The notes beneath the pieces were generated by a model. It worked only from the letters and a program-made list of their open reading frames with translations, was not told where the DNA came from and did not search any database. 64,000 nt of DNA from Ignavibacteriota bacterium (lineage in GTDB: Bacteria > Bacteroidota > Ignavibacteria > Ignavibacteriales > Melioribacteraceae), in contig JABFGH010000004.1 in NCBI GenBank assembly GCA_013112585.1, forward strand, positions 124,001 through 188,000, read 5' to 3'. Shown here piece after piece: positions 45,712 to 54,146 of the stretch. Numbering within the stretch: position 1 is the first letter of the stretch; the number at the start of each line of letters is the position of its first letter. The position numbers and the translations under genes are program-made.

Positions 45712-46730
45712 TAAAATTTTACCAAAACTTCTAATATCATTCTTGATTCTTTTGTTGAGTAGTCTGTGTTGAATTCATTTTTTGTAAATCTTATATCACC
45801 ATTTAGCCGGGCTAAAACTTTTTTATGAAAATAAATATTCACTCCAATTATTGTTTGAATTACATGATTATCAGTATTATCAAAATCGGGTAGGAAAACA
45901 CCTGCGGTTAACACTGGTTCAAGTTTTTTTACAATTTCACCATCGGTATCAATTTCGTAAGAGCCCGTTAAAGCGGCACCTCCAATATTAACAACTTCAT
46001 CTTTATTCTGCAGTCTCCTTATCACACCCTCAACAGGGTCCTGTGCATAGTAAAACTCAAGTATAGCTTTGTAATCTTTATGGTCTAGTGCATAATCTAA
46101 TGCAAAACCATTTGTGTTGATGGGTTCTTCACCTCCTTGCTGCTGCAATAAAAAATTTAATGATAAAGCATTATCATCATCAAAGTGAAAACCGAATCTG
46201 CCGGCAAAGCCATAGTTTTGGGAGTTGTTTGTAAATAGGGAAGCATAATAAGTGAAAGGGAAATCGGGTCTTTTATCGGAGTACTTGTAGTAGCCCATTA
46301 GGCTGACACTTCTTCCTCCAAACCCTAGTTCATTAAATCTATCGAGTGCAAGATTTCTGTCAATAGTAGATAAATCTTCTCTGCTCGTTTCAATGTAGTG
46401 ATACCCGAAAGGTCTTTTAATATTTCCAATTTTTATATCTAAATATTTAAAAAACTCAAACTTTACACTGAACTCTCTAAAGTTTACTGAGCGGTCGGTG
46501 GAATTTCCTCTAAGGTCTAATTGAGCTTTGATCTGTTTGTTGAATTTTATTTCTGCCTGAAGCTTGCCTTCAAAATAGGTTTCCTGGTTAGCACCGTTTA
46601 ATCTATTGCGTGCAAAATACTTAAAACCCGTAGCACCCCAGCCTTCAAATTTTATTTCCTGGGCTTTATGTAAATCGGTAATTAGGAGAATGGCTGCTAT
46701 TAGAATTATAAATAATTTTAATGTTTTCAT
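45711..46730 (-). CDS. phosphate-selective-porin-like (OprO/P) outer-membrane protein
   Basis: A 339-aa outer-membrane protein with a signal peptide (LHKAQE). The region IKAQLDLRGNSTDRS ... YLDIKIGNIKRPFGYHYIETS resembles the OprP/OprO porin family, and the end EVLVKF terminates in Phe. Phosphate selectivity is inferred from family resemblance only. It overlaps the CotH-like gene by one base, which suggests a functional pairing. Upstream is a 145-bp gap to the cytidylyltransferase gene. Confidence 0.72.
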   Translation of the reverse strand: MKTLKLFIILIAAILLITDLHKAQEIKFEGWGATGFKYFARNRLNGANQETYFEGKLQAEIKFNKQIKAQLDLRGNSTDRSVNFREFSVKFEFFKYLDIKIGNIKRPFGYHYIETSREDLSTIDRNLALDRFNELGFGGRSVSLMGYYKYSDKRPDFPFTYYASLFTNNSQNYGFAGRFGFHFDDDNALSLNFLLQQQGGEEPINTNGFALDYALDHKDYKAILEFYYAQDPVEGVIRRLQNKDEVVNIGGAALTGSYEIDTDGEIVKKLEPVLTAGVFLPDFDNTDNHVIQTIIGVNIYFHKKVLARLNGDIRFTKNEFNTDYSTKESRMILEVLVKF

Positions 46731-46875
46731 TTTTTCTCTTATGGCTGCGGGTTAAATTATACTAACTATTAAAGGCAAAAAAATTTTTACTCAATCAATT
46801 TGAAAGAAAATATAATATAAAAATTAATTAAAGGAGAGAATGTTAAAAAAAATTTTAGATAGGATTTTCGGTAGA

Positions 46876-47613
46876 TTAATTATCCAAATCGAAAACGATA
46901 TTTTTTCTAGCTGCTTCAATATCTTCAACTGTATCAAGTTCCATACATTTCAATCCATTAACATCAACGGCATAAATTTTACATCCTGCTTCAATCGTTT
47001 CCTCAAATGCAGCTTCGTACCATTGATTAACTTCGCCGCGGTTCAATATTTTATCATCCAAAATATCAAAAAGTGTTATTAAGTATTCGGAACTAAATAA
47101 TTCAATTCCTATTGATTCACCAATGGCAATCTTAGGATCAACAACTTTGTTAATCTTGGTTATCGCACGGTCTGAATCAACTGTTACTTTTATTTCTTCT
47201 TCCCCCAACTGATGATCGGAACGGATTGCAAGACAGTTTTTATAACCGGAATTTAACAACAACTCAATTATTCTATGATCAAACAAAATGTCGCTGTCCA
47301 TTAAAAGCATATCATTATTTAAAACTAATTCCTTGGTCATCCATAATGAATAAATATTATTCGTCGAGTCATACTTTTCGTTGTACAAATATTCAACATT
47401 AAGCTGCGGATAATTGCTGCCGATGAAATCTGTAATTTGTTCCTGCATAAATCCCGTTACTACAATAACATCCTTAATATCATTTTTAATTAAGTTATCA
47501 ATTGTTCTTTCAAGAATATTTTTTTCACCAATTTTCAGTAAACATTTTGGAGTATTGTTTGTTAAGGGTTTTAAACGGGATGCAACACCTGCGGCTAAAA
47601 TTACGGCTTTCAA
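46876..47613 (-). CDS. sugar/choline-phosphate nucleotidyltransferase (LicC-like)
   Basis: A 245-aa NTP transferase. The N-terminal MKAVILAAGVASRLKPLTN is the nucleotide-binding loop, then PKCLLKIGEKNILERTI. The segment YDSTNNIYSLWMTKE resembles CTP:phosphocholine/2-AEP cytidylyltransferases such as LicC and PntC. LLMDSDILFD holds the metal-binding Asp residues. Combined with the overlapping CDP-alcohol transferase, it probably makes a CDP-linked headgroup donor. The 4-base overlap (ATGA) with the upstream gene indicates coupling. Confidence 0.85.
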   Translation of the reverse strand: MKAVILAAGVASRLKPLTNNTPKCLLKIGEKNILERTIDNLIKNDIKDVIVVTGFMQEQITDFIGSNYPQLNVEYLYNEKYDSTNNIYSLWMTKELVLNNDMLLMDSDILFDHRIIELLLNSGYKNCLAIRSDHQLGEEEIKVTVDSDRAITKINKVVDPKIAIGESIGIELFSSEYLITLFDILDDKILNRGEVNQWYEAAFEETIEAGCKIYAVDVNGLKCMELDTVEDIEAARKNIVFDLDN

Positions 47614-48491
47614 ATTTGACCTGCTAATTTGGTTGATTTATTAATTCTATTTTGGAAAAAGTAGAGAACAGCCATATAAAGGTTGCCAACGGTAACAATA
47701 CCAATTAGGTAAATATCCAATCGGTTAAACATAGCTGTGATAATTAAAAATGTTAATTCAGTGGTTGGACCTAAATATGTCCAAAGGTGCATAATAGTTT
47801 TATGTTTTTTATAAAAATCTTTTGCGTCATATTTTTTCTTTTCTGTTTCCAGGGAACTGGAAGAAAATTTTAATTGGACTTTTGAATAGAGAAGATAAAC
47901 CCAAAGAATACTCTTTTCATAGTAGTGTCCTTTTTTGTCCTTCAAGTCGTCCTGCATATCCTGAAACTCTTTTAAGCTATCGCCCAAAATACTTTCTCTA
48001 TTGAGTGAATAATCTAAAAAGCGATTTCTGTAAAAATCCAATATAGATGAGTGAACAGCATTGCTTAAACCTGCTGCAATTGTTAAACCCCAATACAGTA
48101 AAGGATTATCGCTATTGCTTGCAAACCCAATTCCGATAAATAGATATGCCAATGTTGTAACAATGTAGTCTGCTAGTCCGTCCAGCACTCTGCCGATCGG
48201 CGTTCCATTTTTTTTAATTCTTGCTAACTGTCCGTCGGCGCAATCGAGCACATCATAAATAATAAATAAAATTGCCGCTGTAAAAAGTGCTGTGGGTGTA
48301 TTAAAATAGAATAGAAAACTTCCTACAACTCCAAATAACAGTGCAGTGGTTGTAATTTGATTAGGGGTTAAATTTGTGCCGATAATCATCTTAACAAATA
48401 TAAATGCTAATGGTCTATAAAAAATGAGGTCGAGGATTTCCTCAACCTCAAGCATTTTTAATGATCGTTTATAATCTTCTAGTAATTTCAT
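47610..48491 (-). CDS. CDP-alcohol phosphatidyltransferase-family membrane enzyme
   Basis: A 293-aa integral membrane enzyme. The active-site signature D-G-x2-A-R-x8-G-x3-D-x3-D is visible as DCADGQLARIKKNGTPIGRVLDGLADYI. Membrane helices surround it. It transfers a CDP-linked headgroup or lipid to an alcohol. With the flanking cytidylyltransferase and aminotransferase it may complete a Kennedy-like pathway. A charged loop of about 60 residues (about 165-225) lies between helices. It overlaps both neighbours by 1-4 bases. Confidence 0.9.
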   Translation of the reverse strand: MKLLEDYKRSLKMLEVEEILDLIFYRPLAFIFVKMIIGTNLTPNQITTTALLFGVVGSFLFYFNTPTALFTAAILFIIYDVLDCADGQLARIKKNGTPIGRVLDGLADYIVTTLAYLFIGIGFASNSDNPLLYWGLTIAAGLSNAVHSSILDFYRNRFLDYSLNRESILGDSLKEFQDMQDDLKDKKGHYYEKSILWVYLLYSKVQLKFSSSSLETEKKKYDAKDFYKKHKTIMHLWTYLGPTTELTFLIITAMFNRLDIYLIGIVTVGNLYMAVLYFFQNRINKSTKLAGQI

Positions 48492-49531
48492 TAGGATAAA
48501 TTATTAGCGGCAAATTCTTTGATAGCATCAATTAATAATTTGTTCTCTTCCTGAGTACCCAAAGTAATCCTCAAGTGATGGTTAAGTAATTCTTCATTCA
48601 TAAATTTAACTACCAGCCCTTTCGATTTTAAGAATTCCTTTAAGTCAGCTTGAATTTCATCCGGGATTTCGACAAGAATAAAATTTGCGTTTGATTTATA
48701 AGCGGTAAAGCCGGGGATTTTGTTCAATTCAGTAAAGAACATTTTTCTATCCGAATCCATTTTATCGGCAATATCTAAATAGTAATCCGGGGAGTCTAAT
48801 GCAGCAAGCGCCACTTCTTCTGAAATTCTATGGTAGCCTAAATATCGATTAGTATATTTGTTTAGTTGTGCTAAATTCTCTCCTAAAAGTCCAAACCCAA
48901 TTCTCATTCCAGCCAAAGCATAATATTTTGAAAAGGTTCGGATAACAAGCAGGTTGGGATAACTATTGACTAAGTTTCTCACAGTTTCATTCATAACATT
49001 ATAAAAGTACGCTTCATCTAAAATTATAATTGCATCCTGCAGTTTCTCTAAAACCTTAATCAAATTTTCCTGCGAAATTGAATTACCGGTAGGGTTATTA
49101 GGAGAACTGATAAAAACCATTTTAGGTTTTTCTTTGTCATATTTTTCAAACAAAGCATCAATATCATATTCAAAAGTTTCACCATTAGGAACCAGCGGAT
49201 ACTCGACATTTATACCGTCAACTTCATCTGCAATTTTTTTGTAGTACCACCATGAGTGAGTTGGAATCATTAGTTTTTCGCCCTTGCCGAGATAGCATTG
49301 CACAGCTTGTTTTAATAAATCTTCTGCACCGTAACCGAGCACAACCCTGCTTTCGGGTATATCAAATTCTTTTGCAAGTCTTTCCGATAAAATACTTTTC
49401 ACGCCTCTGGAATATGCCTTTGTGTACCAGCTGAGTTTTGTCAAATCTGCCTTTTTTAGTACCTCGAAACACGCAGGTGCAGGACCATAATTATTTTCGT
49501 TCCTATCAAGATAAATCATTTCTTTTTCCAT
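48491..49531 (-). CDS. HisC/CobD-like PLP aminotransferase or decarboxylase
   Basis: A 346-aa fold-type I PLP enzyme. Landmarks are LDRNENNYGPAP, YGAEDLLKQAV, SSPNNPTGNSIS, ILDEAYFYN and the PLP-Lys in RTFSKYYALAGMRIGF. It reads as HisC-like, but CobD-type L-serine/threonine-phosphate decarboxylases share these features. Standing first in an operon with a cytidylyltransferase and a CDP-alcohol transferase, and with no other his gene present, a phospho-amino-alcohol role (phosphoethanolamine formation) is plausible. Histidinol-phosphate transaminase is the conservative alternative. Confidence 0.85.
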   Translation of the reverse strand: MEKEMIYLDRNENNYGPAPACFEVLKKADLTKLSWYTKAYSRGVKSILSERLAKEFDIPESRVVLGYGAEDLLKQAVQCYLGKGEKLMIPTHSWWYYKKIADEVDGINVEYPLVPNGETFEYDIDALFEKYDKEKPKMVFISSPNNPTGNSISQENLIKVLEKLQDAIIILDEAYFYNVMNETVRNLVNSYPNLLVIRTFSKYYALAGMRIGFGLLGENLAQLNKYTNRYLGYHRISEEVALAALDSPDYYLDIADKMDSDRKMFFTELNKIPGFTAYKSNANFILVEIPDEIQADLKEFLKSKGLVVKFMNEELLNHHLRITLGTQEENKLLIDAIKEFAANNLS

Positions 49532-49659
49532 AATTTTTTATAACTGAATTTTAATTTTTAGTATGTCAAAAATAAGCAATATGCTATATCAACTTCAAAT
49601 CTAATATCCCTAAAGAATCTTATTATTATCTGAATGAAATAAAATCCAAAAATCTATGA

Positions 49660-50460
49660 TTAAAATAGTAATATTGCTGCCCTGTATGCTAAATAAAAAC
49701 TAATACCAATTAAACAAATACCCAGTCCCTGTATAATTTTTGTTAATAGATTTATGTTAAATTTCTGTCTGTATTTAACAATTAATTTTGAATAAACATA
49801 AAGCCAAATGTAACTTCCTAAAGCAACTGCAAGAGCATAAATAACGGCAAGTAAAATAGAAGATAACTTTTCCCCTTCGCCTGCTTTTGTATCGGTCTCC
49901 TCAATATCAATATCATTCAAACCTTCGAACTCATCATCGCCAGTTAGTTCTTTTAGTGATTCAACATTTTGATTTACAATTAAATCAAGTCCCCCGGTGT
50001 TTAATCCTACCGAAGATGCAAATGAAAAAACGATAAATGTAGAAATCAGCCAGCCTAAAAAAAGTGAGGGGTTTGTAAGATTTACAAAAACGCCTGTTCT
50101 AAAACCTCCTTTGTTTCTAATCTTGTCCTTCATAATTGTTTTGGATTCAAGATTTTTTACATCAAGTTTTGTCTTAGTAATTTTTATTCCTACAAAAACA
50201 AGAATTATGCTTCCGGCAATTAACAAGTAAGGTATAAAAGGTTTGTATAGTGCGTACAGCGCAGTAATTCCGTAAACCACAATTAATACATAAAAGAATT
50301 CCATAATGCAGGCGCCGAGGGCTGTACGCATGCAGTATCGGAATTTGCCGGCTAATGCATTAGTTGTAATAATAATGTTTATTGGTCCGGCAACAGGTAT
50401 CGAAAAAATAAACCCGGCTGTAAAACCAATTATGGTAAGTGTAATTATACTTTCTATCAT
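49660..50460 (-). CDS. LysE/RhtB-family amino-acid exporter with acidic loop
   Basis: A 266-aa membrane transporter. The LysE signature is at the N-terminus (GFIFSIPVAGPINIIITTNAL), and further helices follow, ending FYLAYRAAILLF. Between the fourth and fifth helices is an acidic insert of about 45 residues (TGDDEFEGLNDIDIEETD), which most LysE proteins (about 205 aa) lack. It is on the same strand as the aminotransferase but 129 bp upstream, and divergent from the next gene. Confidence 0.82.
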   Translation of the reverse strand: MIESIITLTIIGFTAGFIFSIPVAGPINIIITTNALAGKFRYCMRTALGACIMEFFYVLIVVYGITALYALYKPFIPYLLIAGSIILVFVGIKITKTKLDVKNLESKTIMKDKIRNKGGFRTGVFVNLTNPSLFLGWLISTFIVFSFASSVGLNTGGLDLIVNQNVESLKELTGDDEFEGLNDIDIEETDTKAGEGEKLSSILLAVIYALAVALGSYIWLYVYSKLIVKYRQKFNINLLTKIIQGLGICLIGISFYLAYRAAILLF

Positions 50461-50638
50461 TAAAAGAAGTTTTGTGGTTATTTATTTTATAATAGGAAGA
50501 TAACAATTTTTATTGTGATGATAAAAACTCTTATTGCCTTTATTTTTTAATGCACAATTTAATAATTTGGTTGATGCATCCATATACAAATAGTATTTTC
50601 TTTCAATCTATTTTTAGCTTTTATCATAAGGAAATTTA

Positions 50639-51508
50639 ATGAAGCAGATCAGCAAATTATTTTTTATTCTGTTCTTTTTAACTATTTATTTTACAATATA
50701 CGGTTGTAGTAAAGAAAGAATTGAGCAAAAAACAGAAGTTAACTCAGTGAAAAATTCTGAAGAAATTTATCAGACAAAATTAAAAAATGTACTAAAAGAA
50801 ATATCAGGCTTGGCTGTTACCGATGACGGACGATTATTCGGACATAATGATGAACTAGGAGTTATTTATGAAATCAATCCGAAAACCGGTGAAATTATTA
50901 AACGTTTTGAATTAGGTACCTTTGGAATTACGGGAGACTTTGAAGGACTTGCATTTGCAAATTCTAAATTCTATTTGACTGAGAGCAATGGCACACTTTA
51001 CGAATTCAGTGAGGGGAGCAATAATTCCTCAGTTAAATTTAAAACTTTCAAAACCGGATTCAGTTCAAAATTTGAAATTGAAGGTCTCTGTTATTATCCT
51101 GAGAGCAACGTGCTTCTTTTTGCAAGCAAGGATTATCCGGGTAAAAATTATAAAGGCTTCAGAACCGTATATGCTTTTTCATTAGAAAGTTATTCACTTT
51201 TACCAGAACCATTTTTGAAAGTTGAAATTGATAAAATTAATAGTGAATTAAAAAATAAAGGTTTCTTCCCATCGGGAATTGAGTACAACAAATTTACAAA
51301 TACCTTTTTTATTATTTCATCCAAAGGGCAAAAAGCTATAGTGGAAATTAACACTGATGGTGAATTACTGATGGTTGAAAAACTAAAGGGTAAATATCAT
51401 AAGCAGCCCGAAGGTATTGCGTTTTTGCATGATGGAACAATGGTAATAGCGGATGAAGGCGTTAAAGGTAATGCTACTCTTACAGTTTATCCCGCTCCAA
51501 ATAAATAG
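50639..51508 (+). CDS. SdiA-regulated-like / phytase-like beta-propeller lipoprotein
   Basis: A 289-aa lipoprotein (lipobox near YGCSK). The body resembles SdiA-regulated or esterase-like propellers: LKEISGLAVTDDGRLFGHND, EIIKRFELG, DFEGLAFANSKFYLTESNG and KGYHKQPEGIAF-like (GKYHKQPEGIAFLHDG). Known members have no assigned enzyme activity. It lies 19 bp upstream of the kinase-barrel fusion in the same direction, so the two are probably co-expressed and act at the outer membrane. Confidence 0.8.
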   Translation: MKQISKLFFILFFLTIYFTIYGCSKERIEQKTEVNSVKNSEEIYQTKLKNVLKEISGLAVTDDGRLFGHNDELGVIYEINPKTGEIIKRFELGTFGITGDFEGLAFANSKFYLTESNGTLYEFSEGSNNSSVKFKTFKTGFSSKFEIEGLCYYPESNVLLFASKDYPGKNYKGFRTVYAFSLESYSLLPEPFLKVEIDKINSELKNKGFFPSGIEYNKFTNTFFIISSKGQKAIVEINTDGELLMVEKLKGKYHKQPEGIAFLHDGTMVIADEGVKGNATLTVYPAPNK

Positions 51509-51527
51509 CAACTGGAAAGGTTAATTT

Positions 51528-54146
51528 ATGAAGTCAGCAGTCAATTATCTTTATACTGCAATAATATTTTTGATTCTTTTAGCGCCGGTAAATGGACAAG
51601 AAAAAAAGCATGTAACCATAATTCCGGGTGAGCAATTTAAAGCAGGCTGGCTTAAAGAATTATTTTTTGGTGAGCATTGGCGGGATGTTTGGGGAGTGCC
51701 GATTGAAGTTGAAGTTTTAGATTTAAATAAGTTTGCCGGCGGACTTACACCAATTAAAAAGGGGGGCGGGTTTCAAACACTATCTTTAAGATTAAAGGGG
51801 CAGGACGGAAATTTTTGGAAATTCCGTTCAATGGAAAAAGACCCGTCAAAAACACTTCCGCCTATTTTAAGAGAAACAATTGCAGCAGATATTTTAAATG
51901 ATCAAATTAGCTCCTCGCATCCGTTTGCAGCTTTAGCAGCAGCTCCCATTTTAGATAGCTTGAAAATCATCCATAATAAACCTTATCTATTTTACATGCC
52001 GGATAGTGAATTGTTAGGAGAGTTCAGAGAAGATTTTGGAGGCATTGTTGGAATGATGGAGATTCATCCGGATGTGGAGGAAGATGAAGGTATTAGTTTT
52101 AGAGGTGCTGATAAAATTGAAGGTACACTAGACCTTTTTGATAGACTGGCAGATAAGCGTAGTGAAAAAATTAATGCCGAAGAATACTTAAAAGCAAGAT
52201 TGGCTGATCTATTAATCGGCGATTGGGATAGACATTCCGATCAATGGAAATGGGCTTTGTATAAATCTGAAATTGAAAAAATCTGGTTTCCCATTCCGCG
52301 CGATCGTGATCAGCCTTTTGCAAAATTCGATGGATTGCTTGTTAGAGTTGCCGAATACATGGTTCCGCAATTTGTTCATTTCGGCGAGAACTATCCGCAG
52401 GTTGAAGACTTAACCTGGAGCGGAAGATTTGTTGACCGGCGCTTTTTAACCGAAATAGATAAACCAACGTGGGATTCCGTTGCCCAGTTTGTTCAAAACA
52501 AAGTAACCGACCAAGTTATTGACCTGGCAATTAGTAAACTGCCTAAAGGGGTTTATGAGTTATCAAAAGATGAACTTGAATATAAATTGAGAAAGAGACG
52601 AAATAATTTATTAGAAGTATCGGAAGAATATTATCAATTAATAAATGAAGTAGTTGATATTTATGGCAGCGACAAGAAAGACTATGTTGTAGTAAATAGA
52701 CTGAATGATAAATCAACTGAAGTAAAAATTTATAATAGAGATAAGAAAAATGATTCTTTTAAGGGCACGATCAAATATCATAAAATATTTAATAATGAAT
52801 TAACCAATGAAATTAGAATTTACCTTTTGGATGATGATGATATAGTTTATTTGTCCGGTGATGTAGATTGTAGTCCGCTAGTTAGAATTATAGGCGGCGG
52901 CGGTGCGGATGAAGTTATCGACAATTCAATAGTTAATGGATATTGGTTAAGCATAACACCGATAAGTAATGCGGAGAATAAAACCAAAGTTTACGATAGC
53001 GGAAAAAAAACAAAAGTAAAATTTGGTGCAGGCACTTGCTTTAATGATGAAGAAATTATCGAGCCGGAAAATCAAATAGAAAAATATGAACCGGAACTGC
53101 GTGATAGGAGCCATGATTGGTTTCCCGTTCCGGTAATAAACTTAAATGCCGATGACGGGTTTATTTTAGGAGGCGGTCCTTCAATTACCAAATACAATTT
53201 TAGAGCAGACCCATTTGACTATTATATGGAGCTAACCGCTCACTATGCAACTAATGTGAAAAATGGTGCGGTTAATTTTGAAGGCGTCTTTAACTCATGG
53301 CTGCCGAACTCTGCCGTTTATATTGCTGCAGAATATACCGGACTTAAATACACAAAGTATTTCGGTTTCGGTAATGAAACAAGTTATGATCAAGCGTTGG
53401 AGGAAGATAATTTTTATAGAATTAAAAATAGTTATTTTGATTTGACTGCTAAATTATTGTTCGGGATAAAGAGTAAGCATAAATTTACTTTGGGTGCTTC
53501 TTTTAATTATTCTAATCTTTCAATCGATAATATAGAATTGTTAGATAATGCAAAACAAAATCTCTATGGACTTGGTAAATTAAGTTCGTTGGAATTAAAC
53601 ACAAATTATATTTTTGACACAAGGGACAATTTAGATAACGCCAAAGATGGATTTTATTTTAAGTCTACTTTTACTTTCACCCCTTCAATATTTAATATCA
53701 AATCCAATGTGTATTCGGCATCGTTCGAAGCACGAAATTATCTATCACTAAAAACATTTACACATATTACACTTGCTTTAAGAGTCGGCGGAAAAAAAGT
53801 TTGGGGCGACTATCCATTTTTTAACGCGGCATTTGTAGGGGGGCAGAATAATTTAAGGGGATACAGCCGGGAACGTTTTGCAGGTGATGCTTCTTTATTC
53901 GGGCAAAGTGAATTAAGAATTAGATTAAGTGAGGTTATGCTGATATTGCCCGGCTATATTGGCTTAACGGGGTTTGCGGAAGCAGGCAGAGTATTTACGG
54001 AAGAGGGCAATTCGGATAAGTGGCATCCATCTTACGGAGGTGGTGTTTGGCTGGATTATCTCGAAAGGATGGTTACACTTTCTGCAAATATAGCTTTCTC
54101 AAATGAGAAAACAGCTTTGTATTTTTCTATTGGAATGATGTTTTAA
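51528..54146 (+). CDS. CotH/HipA-like kinase domain fused to a BamA-type outer-membrane barrel
   Basis: An 872-aa protein with signal peptide (PVNGQ). Residues about 30-310 contain WKFRSMEKDPSK, then ADLLIGDWDRHSDQWKWALY (about 225-245) and FPIPRDRDQPFAKFDG. The D-R-H-x2-Q then D-R-D order resembles the catalytic and metal motifs of CotH/HipA-like atypical kinases. Residues about 530-872 are a surface-antigen/BamA-type barrel (FIFDTRDNLDNAKDGFYF, FVGGQNNLRGYSRERF, ending IGMMF). Bacteroidota proteins I recall share this middle domain but add a metallophosphatase. No POTRA domains are seen. Confidence 0.8.
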   Translation: MKSAVNYLYTAIIFLILLAPVNGQEKKHVTIIPGEQFKAGWLKELFFGEHWRDVWGVPIEVEVLDLNKFAGGLTPIKKGGGFQTLSLRLKGQDGNFWKFRSMEKDPSKTLPPILRETIAADILNDQISSSHPFAALAAAPILDSLKIIHNKPYLFYMPDSELLGEFREDFGGIVGMMEIHPDVEEDEGISFRGADKIEGTLDLFDRLADKRSEKINAEEYLKARLADLLIGDWDRHSDQWKWALYKSEIEKIWFPIPRDRDQPFAKFDGLLVRVAEYMVPQFVHFGENYPQVEDLTWSGRFVDRRFLTEIDKPTWDSVAQFVQNKVTDQVIDLAISKLPKGVYELSKDELEYKLRKRRNNLLEVSEEYYQLINEVVDIYGSDKKDYVVVNRLNDKSTEVKIYNRDKKNDSFKGTIKYHKIFNNELTNEIRIYLLDDDDIVYLSGDVDCSPLVRIIGGGGADEVIDNSIVNGYWLSITPISNAENKTKVYDSGKKTKVKFGAGTCFNDEEIIEPENQIEKYEPELRDRSHDWFPVPVINLNADDGFILGGGPSITKYNFRADPFDYYMELTAHYATNVKNGAVNFEGVFNSWLPNSAVYIAAEYTGLKYTKYFGFGNETSYDQALEEDNFYRIKNSYFDLTAKLLFGIKSKHKFTLGASFNYSNLSIDNIELLDNAKQNLYGLGKLSSLELNTNYIFDTRDNLDNAKDGFYFKSTFTFTPSIFNIKSNVYSASFEARNYLSLKTFTHITLALRVGGKKVWGDYPFFNAAFVGGQNNLRGYSRERFAGDASLFGQSELRIRLSEVMLILPGYIGLTGFAEAGRVFTEEGNSDKWHPSYGGGVWLDYLERMVTLSANIAFSNEKTALYFSIGMMF

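Noticed and set aside
46840-47082. 80-aa plus-strand frame between the porin and cytidylyltransferase genes
   Set aside because: It overlaps the cytidylyltransferase 3' end antisense and has no recognisable protein features.
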